A stretch of 21,804 nucleotides of DNA from an uncultured Clostridia bacterium (GCA_937896885.1 CALBNX010000010.1:1-21804), one strand, 5' to 3'. Shown: positions 7,657 to 14,943, counted from the stretch's first letter. The notes: generated by a model not told the origin, from the sequence alone. Translations and numbers: made by a program.

Positions 7657-8721
7657 ATGGAAATCAAAATTCAGAAAACAACAACGCCAAAGGCAAAACC
7701 TGATTGGAAAAATCTTGGCTTTGGTCACATTTTCACAGACCATATGTTTATTATGGACTATGATGAGGGTCAGGGCTGGCACGATGCAAGAATCGTTCCT
7801 TATCAGCCACTCGTATTAGACCCATCAGCACTTGTATTCCACTATGCTCAGGAATGCTTTGAAGGTCTTAAAGCATATCGTTGTCCTGACGGAAGCGTTC
7901 AGTTGTTCCGTCCTGACAAAAACGCAGAGAGAATGCAGTCAACACACGACAGACTTTGCATTCCACAAATCCCAGTTGCAGATTTTGTTGATGCAATTAA
8001 AGCTCTTGTTTCAGTTGATAAAGATTGGGTACCATCAGAGCCTGACACAAGCCTTTATATTAGACCATTCACAATCGCAACAGAGGCAGTTTTGGGTGTT
8101 AAAGCATCAGCTAAATATCAGTTTATTATAATTTGCTCACCATCAGGTGCTTATTATGCAGAAGGTCTTAATCCAGTTAAGATTTATGTTGAAGACGAAT
8201 ATGTTCGTGCAACCCCAGGCGGAACAGGATATATCAAGTGTGGCGGTAACTATGCAGCATCAATCGCAGCAGGCGAAAAAGCACACAAACTTGGTTATTC
8301 ACAGGTTCTTTGGCTTGACGGCGTTGAAAGAAAGTATGTTGAAGAAGTTGGCGCTATGAACATTATGTTCAAAATGGGTGGAGAAATCTACACAGCTGCA
8401 ACAACAGGCACAGTTCTTCCTGGTATCACAAGAATGAGTTGTATTGAGCTTCTTAAATCTTGGGGATATAAGGTGAACGAAGGTAAACTTGCAATCGATA
8501 CAGTTATGGAAGCTGGCAGAGACGGCACATTGGAAGAAGTGTTCGGCACAGGTACTGCTGCAGTTATTTCACCAGTTGGCTCACTTATGTATGAGCAGGA
8601 AGTTGTTGAAATCAATAACTTTGAAATCGGTGAACTCACACAGAAACTTTACGATACTCTCACAGGTATTCAGTATGGTAAACTTGATGACACATTCGGA
8701 TGGACAATCAAGGTTGACTAA
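7657..8721 (+). CDS. ilvE: Branched-chain amino acid aminotransferase
   Basis: A 354-residue fold-type IV PLP enzyme of the longer BCAT group that also includes the eukaryotic enzymes. Diagnostic stretches are HYAQECFEGLKAYR (residues 62-75), RPFTIATEAVLGV, and GGTGYIKCGGNYAAS with Lys194 as the likely PLP Schiff-base lysine. EVGAMNIMF, TTGTVLPGITR and FGTGTAAVISPVG follow. It interconverts Leu, Ile and Val with their 2-oxo acids, using glutamate or 2-oxoglutarate. GGAGA lies 8 bases before the ATG. It starts 33 bases after the CapD-like gene with no terminator between, so it may be partly co-transcribed, though the functions are unrelated. Confidence 0.95.
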   Translation: MEIKIQKTTTPKAKPDWKNLGFGHIFTDHMFIMDYDEGQGWHDARIVPYQPLVLDPSALVFHYAQECFEGLKAYRCPDGSVQLFRPDKNAERMQSTHDRLCIPQIPVADFVDAIKALVSVDKDWVPSEPDTSLYIRPFTIATEAVLGVKASAKYQFIIICSPSGAYYAEGLNPVKIYVEDEYVRATPGGTGYIKCGGNYAASIAAGEKAHKLGYSQVLWLDGVERKYVEEVGAMNIMFKMGGEIYTAATTGTVLPGITRMSCIELLKSWGYKVNEGKLAIDTVMEAGRDGTLEEVFGTGTAAVISPVGSLMYEQEVVEINNFEIGELTQKLYDTLTGIQYGKLDDTFGWTIKVD

Positions 8722-8741
8722 TTAAAAACACTAAAAGGATG

Positions 8742-8767
8742 ACCCCTATGTTTATCATAGGGGTTTT
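8742..8767 (+). terminator. Weak terminator hairpin after ilvE
   Basis: ACCCCTATG (8742-8750) pairs with CATAGGGGT (8756-8764), followed by only four T. The stem is strong but the T-run is short, and the next start codon is at 8777 with no separate promoter visible, so some read-through is likely. Confidence 0.6.
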
Positions 8768-8776
8768 AGTAATAAA

Positions 8777-9856
8777 ATGGAAATGTTTAAAAATCTGACT
8801 AAAAAGCAAAAGGTGATAATTCTTTCAGCAGTATCATTCTTTATGGTTGCGGTAATTTCTGTAACAGGTGTATTTGCCTATAAAAAGTATAAACTGAATG
8901 TTGAGGAAAGCACCACAACTACAACAACTGAAGGTTTAACAGAAGAAACTGCAACATTAAGTGAAACAACTACTGAAACGACAACCGAAACCACTACCAA
9001 AAAGGTAGCTGCACCGGTAACAAAACCATATAAACCTAAAAAAACAACAACCACAAGACCTGCAACAGTTGCTACAAAATATGTAAAAATAAATGTACCA
9101 TTTGTAAAGCAGATTCCCGACTACCCAACAGGCTGTGAGGCTGCATCTGCGACAATGCTTTTAAAGTTTTATGGCTATAATGTAACTCTTGACGAAATGG
9201 TTGCAGCAATTCCTCGTGAGAATTTGTATGAGGAAAACGGCAAGGTTTATGGACCAAGCATTTATGAGAAGTTTGTAGGTGACCCGCGTTATACATATAC
9301 AAGTGAAACTCCGGGATATGGTGCGTTTTCACCAGTAGTCACTAAATCTCTTAATAATGTAATTGCCAGAAAGGGAAATCGTCATACCGCAAAGAATATT
9401 ACAGGTTGTTCTTTCAGTACACTGATTAAGCATCTTGATGAGGGAAGACCAATTATTGTCTGGGCAACTGGGGGTATGAGAACTCCTACACTTGTAAATA
9501 GTTGGTATATCAAAAATGCTGATGGCACAGAAACTTATTTTGAATATCCGCGTGGCACTCATGTCACCGTTTTAGTAGGATATGACTCACACAATGTATA
9601 TATGCTTGACCCATATCACGGTGAAAAATCATATTCACACTCAGCCTTTATTGACAAGTGGAATCTTCTTGGCAATCAGGCAATAATTCTTGTGGGGAAA
9701 ACACCTGAAGCAACTACTACAACCACAACTACAACGACTCTTCCTGAAACTACAACTGAGACTACTTCTGTCACTGAAACTACTACGGAAACCACAACGG
9801 AAAGCACCACAATTACTGATGCAAGTACATCTACAACAGAGAATATTACAGAATAA
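8777..9856 (+). CDS. Membrane-anchored C39-like cysteine peptidase with Thr-rich flanks
   Basis: A 359-residue protein. Residues 12-35 form one hydrophobic segment after a basic N-terminus, acting as a signal anchor. A Thr/Glu/Lys-rich linker (about 44-100) leads to a papain-like domain of the Peptidase_C39_2 type. Cys120 is in PTGCEAASATML with Gln112 before it as the oxyanion residue. His262 is in GTHVTVLVGYD, and Asp278 in MLDPYHG. The protein then ends in a Thr/Glu-rich tail (311-359) in which 28 of 49 residues are Thr; in total about 20% of residues are Thr. There is no LPXTG motif. It probably acts outside the membrane, in or near the wall, on unknown peptide substrates; the linkers may be glycosylated. 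No good ribosome binding site precedes the ATG at 8777 (or the one at 8783), so translation may depend on coupling. Confidence 0.85.
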   Translation: MEMFKNLTKKQKVIILSAVSFFMVAVISVTGVFAYKKYKLNVEESTTTTTTEGLTEETATLSETTTETTTETTTKKVAAPVTKPYKPKKTTTTRPATVATKYVKINVPFVKQIPDYPTGCEAASATMLLKFYGYNVTLDEMVAAIPRENLYEENGKVYGPSIYEKFVGDPRYTYTSETPGYGAFSPVVTKSLNNVIARKGNRHTAKNITGCSFSTLIKHLDEGRPIIVWATGGMRTPTLVNSWYIKNADGTETYFEYPRGTHVTVLVGYDSHNVYMLDPYHGEKSYSHSAFIDKWNLLGNQAIILVGKTPEATTTTTTTTTLPETTTETTSVTETTTETTTESTTITDASTSTTENITE

Positions 9857-9891
9857 AAAAATCCCCTGAGAAATTTCTCAGGGGATTTTTC
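9856..9891 (+). terminator. Strong intrinsic terminator after the C39-like gene
   Basis: A perfect inverted repeat, ATCCCCTGAGAAA/TTTCTCAGGGGAT, with A-rich and T-rich flanks, starting at the stop codon. It could also act on the minus strand for the tRNA transcript, which ends just before it. Confidence 0.92.
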
Positions 9892-9892
9892 T

Positions 9893-9968
9893 TGGAGCTT
9901 GCGACGTGGCTCGAACACGCGACCTGCTCATTACGAATGAGCTGCACTACCAACTGTGCTACACAAGC
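9893..9968 (-). tRNA. tRNA-Thr (anticodon CGT)
   Basis: On the minus strand a 76-base cloverleaf folds fully. The acceptor stem is GCTTGTG/CGCAAGC, the D-arm is GCAC...GTGC, and the anticodon stem GCTCA/TGAGC encloses the loop TTCGTAA. The T-arm is GCGTG-TTCGAGC-CACGT, the discriminator is T, and CCA is encoded. The anticodon CGT reads ACG (Thr). The tRNA converges with the C39-like gene. Confidence 0.96.
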
Positions 9969-10037
9969 AAATATTTGTTTTTAAAGACTAAATGCGAAAA
10001 CAATTGCGTCACACCAGCATATTGAATTGCAAGTGAT

Positions 10038-10066
10038 ATTATAAAATAATCCTAAAACTTTTTCAA
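10038..10066 (-). promoter_or_regulatory. Promoter of tRNA-Thr
   Basis: Minus strand: -35 TTGAAA (10066-10061), a 17-bp spacer, and a consensus -10 TATAAT (10043-10038). The start is expected near 10031, about 60 bases before the mature tRNA 5' end. Confidence 0.75.
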
Positions 10067-10074
10067 GTATTTTA

Positions 10075-10103
10075 ATGCAAATTGCAATAAAGTGTGATAC
10101 AAT
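10075..10103 (+). promoter_or_regulatory. Extended -10 promoter of the SDR gene
   Basis: TGATACAAT at 10095-10103 is an extended -10 (TGn plus TACAAT). At 17-bp spacing the -35 would be ATGCAA (10075-10080), a poor match, so it relies on the extended element. The -35 region overlaps the small palindrome TGCAAATTGCA (10076-10086). Confidence 0.5.
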
Positions 10104-10132
10104 ATCAACATAGTCCGAAAGGGGCGTATGAT

Positions 10133-10858
10133 ATGACAAAAGTTGCATTTGTAACAGGTGGGGCAAAGGGAATAGGCTCTGCTATTGTAAAACGATTTGT
10201 TAAAGATGGCTATAAAGTTGCTTTCACTTATAATAATTCAGAAGATAAGGCGCTGTCCCTTGTTGGTGAGTTGGGTGAAAACTGTAAGGCATATAAACTT
10301 GATATTACCGACAGTTGCGCTGTGAATGATGTTATTACAGACATTGAAAAGAATTTCGGTGAGATTTCGGTGCTTGTGAATAACGCAGGCATTGCCGAGC
10401 AATCACTTTTCACAGATATTACTGACGATATGTGGCACAAAATGATTGAAACAAATTTGAGTGGTGCGTTTTATTGCTCTCGTGCCGTGCTTAAATATAT
10501 GATTAATCGAAAGAGTGGCAAAATTATTAACATTTCATCTATCTGGGGTGAAATCGGTGGCTCTTGCGAGGTGCATTATTCAGCAGCAAAAGCAGGGCTT
10601 ATCGGTATGACCAAGGCACTTGCCAAAGAAGTTGGACTTTCGGGGATTACAGTTAACTCTGTGTCACCGGGAGTGATTTTAACTGATATGACAAGCCATT
10701 TTGATGATGAAACAATGAACGAGTTAAAAGGCGAAACACCATTAAATCGTATCGGTACACCCGAAGATGTTGCAGGCGCAGTAGCATTTTTAGCATCAGC
10801 AGATGCAGATTTTATCACAGGACAAGATTTAGCCGTAAACGGCGGAATGAATGTATAA
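10133..10858 (+). CDS. Short-chain dehydrogenase/reductase, FabG-like
   Basis: A 241-residue classical SDR. The cofactor motif VTGGAKGIGSAI is at residues 7-18, NNAG at 83-86 and Asn109 in ETNLSGAF. Catalytic Ser136 is in INISSIWG, with Tyr149 and Lys153 in HYSAAKAG. VSPGVILTDM and the C-terminal ITGQDLAVNGGM are standard. An NADPH-linked 3-oxoacyl-ACP reductase (FabG) is the best guess, but no other fatty-acid genes are nearby, so another keto-reductase role is possible. The ATG at 10133 follows GAAAGGGG at good spacing; an in-frame upstream ATG at 10094 lies within the promoter. It is monocistronic, between its own promoter and terminator. Confidence 0.88.
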   Translation: MTKVAFVTGGAKGIGSAIVKRFVKDGYKVAFTYNNSEDKALSLVGELGENCKAYKLDITDSCAVNDVITDIEKNFGEISVLVNNAGIAEQSLFTDITDDMWHKMIETNLSGAFYCSRAVLKYMINRKSGKIINISSIWGEIGGSCEVHYSAAKAGLIGMTKALAKEVGLSGITVNSVSPGVILTDMTSHFDDETMNELKGETPLNRIGTPEDVAGAVAFLASADADFITGQDLAVNGGMNV

Positions 10859-10879
10859 ACGCAAAAACGCAAGACAAGG

Positions 10880-10903
10880 GGCGATTTTAAATCGCCTTTT
10901 TTG
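10880..10903 (+). terminator. Intrinsic terminator of the SDR gene
   Basis: GGCGATTT (10880-10887) pairs with the inverted AAATCGCC (10889-10896), followed by T6. Confidence 0.85.
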
Positions 10904-10930
10904 TTTGACAAATTGGGAGTTTATCGGGTA

Positions 10931-10978
10931 GCCTCCCTTGTTAAAGGGAGGGGGACCGCGACAGCGGTGGAGGGATTC
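10931..10978 (+). repeat. Two-hairpin intergenic repeat, copy 2
   Basis: Same layout as copy 1: CCTCCCTT/AAGGGAGG (10932-10939 with 10944-10951), then ACCGC/GCGGT (10955-10959 with 10964-10968), ending GGAGGGATTC. Compared with copy 1, the second stem has changed on both sides and stays paired. It faces copy 3 across a gap of about 15 bases, so the two form a larger inverted repeat. Confidence 0.88.
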
Positions 10979-10993
10979 ATTATGCAACAACAA

Positions 10994-11039
10994 GAATCCC
11001 CTCGCCACTTCGTGGCCCTCTCCCCTTTGACAAGGGGCG
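10994..11039 (-). repeat. Two-hairpin intergenic repeat, copy 3 (inverted)
   Basis: The reverse complement carries CCCCTT/AAGGGG (11022-11027 with 11032-11037) and GCCAC/GTGGC (11004-11008 with 11012-11016), then GAGGGGATTC. Its order and ends match copies 1 and 2, with a third version of the second stem. It is paired head to head with copy 2. Confidence 0.85.
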
Positions 11040-11095
11040 CTTTGTGTTTTCCGCTGTCAGTTTCAATCTCCCTGACAAATTCAAATTTGTGCAAA
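11040..11095. other. Non-coding stretch with two small inverted repeats
   Basis: Between the repeats and the terminator there is TGTCAG/CTGACA (11055-11060 with 11072-11077) and ACAAATT/AATTTGT (11075-11081 with 11084-11090). No gene is seen. It may be a remnant of, or an extension of, the repeat element. Confidence 0.4.
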
Positions 11096-11099
11096 AATT

Positions 11100-11130
11100 A
11101 ACCCCGACTTGTGTCGGGGTTTAACTTTTT
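11100..11130. terminator. Bidirectional terminator after the serine hydrolase gene
   Basis: AACCCCGAC (11100-11108) pairs with GTCGGGGTT (11113-11121) around TTGT. T-rich sequence follows on both strands, 8 bases beyond the stop codon of the minus-strand gene. Confidence 0.88.
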
Positions 11131-12716
11131 TATTTATGTTTAATTCCCTCAATGAATTTGCCGTGATGTTTTGGCTCAACCAGTGGGGGAAGAAGTTGAA
11201 CAAATTTTTTGAATGCTTCGCAAATCTTTTTATTTGGTATCATCTGGTCGAAGAATCCGCCAAGAGTATCAAGAATATCACCGACATAAGGTGTGCTTGA
11301 TGGTGTCATTACAACTTTATTCTGTGGTCTGAAACTGAAAATCATATTTCGTTTACCAACTGTCTGAATTGGACGAATTGAAACCAACAATGTATTATCG
11401 TCAATCCAAGTTGCATTTGAGCAGACCTTGAATTCAATTTGTCCGAGAGTCATTGTTGAATAACGATAATGACCATCCATACCCAATGCGATAATATTAT
11501 GCTCGTCGCCCTCACTCCAACGGAAAGTGCATTCTTCACCGTTGAAATCAAACTTAACCATATCAATATTACCAGCTTTGTCACTCATCATATATGTGAT
11601 TGCAAGTGGCAAAACGCTTACTTGGAAGCCAACAAGATTCAAGAGAAGCTTTTTGCGGAACTTAATATATCTGTCATTGATTTCTTGCTCTTTTTCGGGG
11701 TGTTCACTAAGAGCGGGAGCAACAGATTTTGTCAAATCTAATTCTGTGTTTTCGTCTGCTTCAATGAATGCTTTTGGGAAGAAATCAAAGATACCGTCAA
11801 GTCCGTCTTGTTCAACTGTGATTGAAGATGTAACAACCACAACAGCGTTATGCTCGGGGAATGCGATACCAAATTGTGAGAACATTCCGTCTGCTCTGAA
11901 ACCACCCAAATGGTCGAGCCAGAAACAATAACCATAACCGTAAGAAGAGTCAGAGCCGGGGCGGTTATATTCATTGTCAATTTGTTTCTGAGTTGCAAGG
12001 CGTACCCATTCTTTAGGGATTACCTGTTCACCCTTATATTTGCCGTCTTTAAGATAGCAAAGAGTAAATTTTGCAAGGTCTTCGGTTTTGAGATAAAGTC
12101 CCCATCCACCTGCTTCAATGCCGTTTCGGTCTGTCTCCCAGAACGGGAAGTCAATTCCAAGTGGCTCAAAAAGTCGTGGACGAAGATACTCTCTCATACT
12201 CATACCTGTAACTTTATTGATAATTGCAGAGAGCATATAGATATTTTCGTTGATATATAAGAATTTTTCGCCTGGCTCAAACACCCAAGGTGAGTTGATA
12301 AAGTCTTCAATCCAGTCAACCTTTGCTTTGTCAGAAAGAAAACTTGGTTGTTTGCCCGATGACATTCTCAAAAGATTGTGAACTGTAAGCTTATCAAATC
12401 TTGTGTCAGCTTTTTTCGGCGCATATTCAGGGAAAAAGTCAAGAAGTTTGTCTTCAAGTGAGATAAGACCTTCGCACACGGCAAAACCGATAGCCGTTGC
12501 TGTGAATGATTTGCTGACAGAATAAACCGAGTGAGTTGTATCTTTGTCGAATGGCTCGTTATACCACTCAACTGCAACTTTACCGTTGCGAATAACCATC
12601 AATGAGTGATATTCGAGGTTTTTTTCTTCTGCATTCTTGAAAAAATCGTTTACTACCTTTGCAGAAACTCCAACACTTTGTGGTGCTTTTGCACGTGGAA
12701 TAGATTTAGTTGCCAT
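11130..12716 (-). CDS. Serine hydrolase, class C beta-lactamase/penicillin-binding fold
   Basis: A 528-residue protein. The SxxK motif is Ser66-Val-Ser-Lys69 (VYSVSKSFTATAIG), the YxN motif is Tyr154-Ile-Asn156, and the third region is DHLGGFRADGMFSQFG. LTVHNLLRMSSG is typical of the family (Pfam beta-lactamase PF00144). The catalytic domain spans about 15-330. The remaining ~190 residues are beta-rich (FNGEECTFRW, YRYSTMTLGQIEFKV) and I cannot assign them. No signal peptide is visible, so the location is uncertain. Family members are esterases, amidases or D-amino-acid peptidases; a true beta-lactamase is unlikely. The ribosome binding site GGGTGA lies inside the end of the upstream carboxypeptidase gene, so the two are co-transcribed and probably coupled. 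Confidence 0.85.
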   Translation of the reverse strand: MATKSIPRAKAPQSVGVSAKVVNDFFKNAEEKNLEYHSLMVIRNGKVAVEWYNEPFDKDTTHSVYSVSKSFTATAIGFAVCEGLISLEDKLLDFFPEYAPKKADTRFDKLTVHNLLRMSSGKQPSFLSDKAKVDWIEDFINSPWVFEPGEKFLYINENIYMLSAIINKVTGMSMREYLRPRLFEPLGIDFPFWETDRNGIEAGGWGLYLKTEDLAKFTLCYLKDGKYKGEQVIPKEWVRLATQKQIDNEYNRPGSDSSYGYGYCFWLDHLGGFRADGMFSQFGIAFPEHNAVVVVTSSITVEQDGLDGIFDFFPKAFIEADENTELDLTKSVAPALSEHPEKEQEINDRYIKFRKKLLLNLVGFQVSVLPLAITYMMSDKAGNIDMVKFDFNGEECTFRWSEGDEHNIIALGMDGHYRYSTMTLGQIEFKVCSNATWIDDNTLLVSIRPIQTVGKRNMIFSFRPQNKVVMTPSSTPYVGDILDTLGGFFDQMIPNKKICEAFKKFVQLLPPLVEPKHHGKFIEGIKHK

Positions 12717-12722
12717 AAAAAA

Positions 12723-14060
12723 TCACCCTTTAACCATTTTTATTTTTCTTCTCTTTGCTTTAATTCGGTTTTTGCGAATTATCAACAAAATATAGATAAT
12801 TACAAGTACCATAAATATTGCAAAAAGAATTTTGAATATCGTTGATGAAAAGATTGTTTTGAAAATTCCAACAATCCAGAGAATAATGCTTCTGTCAAGG
12901 CTTTCTGCTGCAACAAGGTCAACAGTTGCAACAACATCTTCACCATAAAGCACTTCTGCTTTGCCAATAACATCACCTTTTTTGATAGGTGCTTTAACTG
13001 TTTTAGGAGTTTCACTTTCAATAGGACGAATCACAAGGCTACCTGCTTGTGTGCCTGTTGGAACAAGTGCAGACATCTCTTTTGCAGGTAAAAGTCTTAA
13101 ATGGTCAACTTTCCAGTTATATTCTACATCAACAACTGTTACAACATCAGTTGTGTTAGTGATTTTTGTAAGCTCAATGTTTTTGAACGCCCATTCATAG
13201 ATTTTTTTGCTATCGGTGAATGCAACATTTTCTTCAACGCCGTCGTTATCAATGTCATATTGTGGAGCATTCATAACGATGAGCATATAGTTGTATCCAT
13301 TTTTAGATGCTGTTGAGATAACGCAATGACCTGCAAGGTCAGTTGTACCTGTTTTAACACCTGAAATAGCAGGGTTATAATAATCTTTATATGCAGAGTT
13401 CATCATCTTATTTGTATTGTGAAGATAACGGGTTTGTGCATATTGATTTGTTGGTGGAATGTCATATCGTGTTGTGCTTGTAATCTTTTTAAAGGTAGGG
13501 TTTGTGAGAGCATATTTTGTGATTTTATAAAGGTCGTTTGCGGTGGTATAAGCACTGCCGTCACCGTCAAGACCGTGTGGATTGATAAAATGTGTGTTTT
13601 CGCAACCTAACCCTTTCACAAAATCATTCATCATTGTTACAAAGCTTTCAAAATCTCCCGCAACATGACAAGCAAGAATATTTGCAGCGTCAGCAGCAGA
13701 TGGAACCATAAGACAATATAAAAGCTGTTCAATTGTGAGAGTTTCACCTGTGCGGATGCCCGCAGTAGCAGCACCTTGTTTATAAAGGTTATCAAGATGT
13801 CGTCTTTCGCATGTGACAGGCACACTCAAATCTTCACAATTTTCAAGCACGAGCATACAAGTAACAATTTTTGTGAGTGATGCAGGGGCACTTTTTTTAT
13901 CTGCATTTTTATCAAATATAACAGTTTCGCTGTCAGTATTTACTAAGAGCATAATATCTGCTTCAGTTTCTAACAATGAGTTGAATGCGGCATTACCGCT
14001 GATACAGAAACAGGATATGAAAAGAACTGTTATTAATATAATAGAAATAATTTTTTTCAA
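12723..14060 (-). CDS. D-alanyl-D-alanine carboxypeptidase (DacA/DacF type, S11)
   Basis: About 445 residues. An N-terminal signal peptide (KKIISIILITVLFISC) leads to the S11 domain, with SxxK as Ser61-Leu-Thr-Lys64 (PASLTKIV), SxN replaced by SAAD (MVPSAADAAN, Ser121) and KTG in GVKTGTTDLAGH. A PBP5-like C-terminal beta domain follows, then a hydrophobic segment and a Lys/Arg-rich end (RKNRIKAKRRKIK) that anchors it in the membrane. It would trim the terminal D-Ala from peptidoglycan stem peptides outside the cell. The missing Asn in the second motif may alter activity, though ANI follows shortly after. I prefer TTG at 14060 as start: GGGTGA then lies 4-5 bases upstream, the same arrangement as in the next gene. 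GTG at 14072 is the alternative. Confidence 0.9.
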   Translation of the reverse strand: MKKIISIILITVLFISCFCISGNAAFNSLLETEADIMLLVNTDSETVIFDKNADKKSAPASLTKIVTCMLVLENCEDLSVPVTCERRHLDNLYKQGAATAGIRTGETLTIEQLLYCLMVPSAADAANILACHVAGDFESFVTMMNDFVKGLGCENTHFINPHGLDGDGSAYTTANDLYKITKYALTNPTFKKITSTTRYDIPPTNQYAQTRYLHNTNKMMNSAYKDYYNPAISGVKTGTTDLAGHCVISTASKNGYNYMLIVMNAPQYDIDNDGVEENVAFTDSKKIYEWAFKNIELTKITNTTDVVTVVDVEYNWKVDHLRLLPAKEMSALVPTGTQAGSLVIRPIESETPKTVKAPIKKGDVIGKAEVLYGEDVVATVDLVAAESLDRSIILWIVGIFKTIFSSTIFKILFAIFMVLVIIYILLIIRKNRIKAKRRKIKMVKG

Positions 14061-14072
14061 AAAATCACCCAC

Positions 14073-14101
14073 TTGAAAAAATCAACTAAAAGTAATACAA
14101 T
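14073..14101 (+). promoter_or_regulatory. Promoter of the metallophosphoesterase gene
   Basis: -35 TTGAAA (14073-14078), a 17-bp spacer and -10 TACAAT (14096-14101). The expected start is near 14108, which falls inside the -10 region of the opposing promoter. Confidence 0.7.
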
Positions 14102-14104
14102 AAG

Positions 14105-14133
14105 AGTATAGCACAAATAATAGTAATATCCAA
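14105..14133 (-). promoter_or_regulatory. Promoter of the carboxypeptidase operon
   Basis: Minus strand: -35 TTGGAT (14133-14128), a 17-bp spacer and -10 TATACT (14110-14105). The expected start is near 14098, inside the -10 of the plus-strand promoter. Confidence 0.68.
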
Positions 14134-14151
14134 TAAGAAAAGGAAAATTTT

Positions 14152-14841
14152 ATGATATTTATTACTGGTGACACTCACGGTGACCGTGACCGACTTTCCC
14201 GTTGGCGTCTGCGCAAATTACAAGAGGGTGATACTCTCATAATCTGTGGTGATTTTGGCTTTTTGTGGGACGACAGCAAATCAGAGCAAAACTATCTTCA
14301 AAATTTAGGCAACAGAAAATATAATATTTGTTTTGTTGATGGAACTCACGAGAATTTTGAACTTTTGAACAACTATGAAATAAGCCAATGGAATGGTGGT
14401 AAGGTTCATAAGATTTATGGCAATCTCTATCACCTGATGCGTGGTCAGATTTTTGAGATTGAAGGCAAAAAAATCTTCACAATGGGTGGTGGCGAAAGCT
14501 CTGATGTTGACATTCGTCGAGATGTGAATGCTTGGTCAAAAGATGAAATTCCAACACAAGAAGAATTGCTTGAAGGCGCTGAAAACCTTGAAGTTGCAAA
14601 TTATGATATGGATGTGATTGTGACTCACGAGCCACCTTTAAAGGTTAAGAGCTTTTTAAATCTCAATGAAAACGAAATGCTTCGTGTTACAGCGCTTAAT
14701 GCATATTTCGAAGAATTGGCAAGTAACTGCAAATTTAAAAAGTGGTTTTTTGGCTCACTTCATATTGATAAATATATTTCGGGCACTCACCGTGCAATAT
14801 TTAAAGATATTATCAATATTGAAACGGGTGAAAAATTATAA
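14152..14841 (+). CDS. Calcineurin-like metallophosphoesterase
   Basis: A 229-residue protein with the metal-binding blocks in order: GDTHGDRDRL (residues 6-15), IICGDFGFLW, the GTHEN block (VDGTHENFELL), a His-containing VTHEPP near residue 160, and GSLHIDKY near 200. These match the two-metal calcineurin-like fold; the last block is GSLH rather than the common GHTH. There is no signal peptide, so it is cytoplasmic. The substrate (phosphoprotein, nucleotide or phosphodiester) cannot be told. AAAAGGAA lies just before the ATG. It has its own promoter and a terminator at 14848-14876, so it is transcribed separately from the downstream operon. Confidence 0.88.
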   Translation: MIFITGDTHGDRDRLSRWRLRKLQEGDTLIICGDFGFLWDDSKSEQNYLQNLGNRKYNICFVDGTHENFELLNNYEISQWNGGKVHKIYGNLYHLMRGQIFEIEGKKIFTMGGGESSDVDIRRDVNAWSKDEIPTQEELLEGAENLEVANYDMDVIVTHEPPLKVKSFLNLNENEMLRVTALNAYFEELASNCKFKKWFFGSLHIDKYISGTHRAIFKDIINIETGEKL

Positions 14842-14847
14842 AGAATG

Positions 14848-14876
14848 ACGGTGGAGATAATACTTCACCGTTTTTT
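14848..14876 (+). terminator. Intrinsic terminator after the metallophosphoesterase gene
   Basis: ACGGTGGAG (14848-14856) pairs with CTTCACCGT (14863-14871; one G-T pair) around ATAATA, followed by T6. The T-run runs almost directly into the -35 of the next promoter. Confidence 0.85.
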
Positions 14877-14877
14877 A

Positions 14878-14906
14878 TTGCATAATAATTCCTACTGTGG
14901 TATGAT
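14878..14906 (+). promoter_or_regulatory. Promoter of the Mur ligase-kinase operon
   Basis: TTGCAT (14878-14883), a 17-bp spacer and TATGAT (14901-14906). The start is expected near 14913, about 30 bases before the ATG, with AAGGGAGA as ribosome binding site. Confidence 0.72.
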
Positions 14907-14943
14907 ATATATTGATTTAATATGTCTTTTAAGGGAGATTAAA

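Noticed and set aside
8900..9060. A possible CRISPR-like or tandem DNA repeat at the Thr-rich coding segments
   Set aside because: The repetition is of Thr and Glu codons with varied third bases and no spacer structure; it is a protein linker.
9676..9918. An 80-residue minus-strand frame rich in Val
   Set aside because: It is the antisense reading of the Thr-codon repeats of the C39-like gene and ends inside the terminator and tRNA.
10905..10933. A TTGACA that could be a promoter before repeat copy 2
   Set aside because: No -10 element lies at suitable spacing and no gene follows on that strand.
10901..11101. A 66-residue open frame on the plus strand
   Set aside because: It runs through both inverted repeat copies and small hairpins; the peptide is translated repeat with no recognisable protein.
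14845..14943. A 33-residue N-terminal extension of the Mur ligase-kinase protein
   Set aside because: It would translate the upstream terminator hairpin and the promoter; ATG 14944 has AAGGGAGA and matches the usual Mur ligase start.
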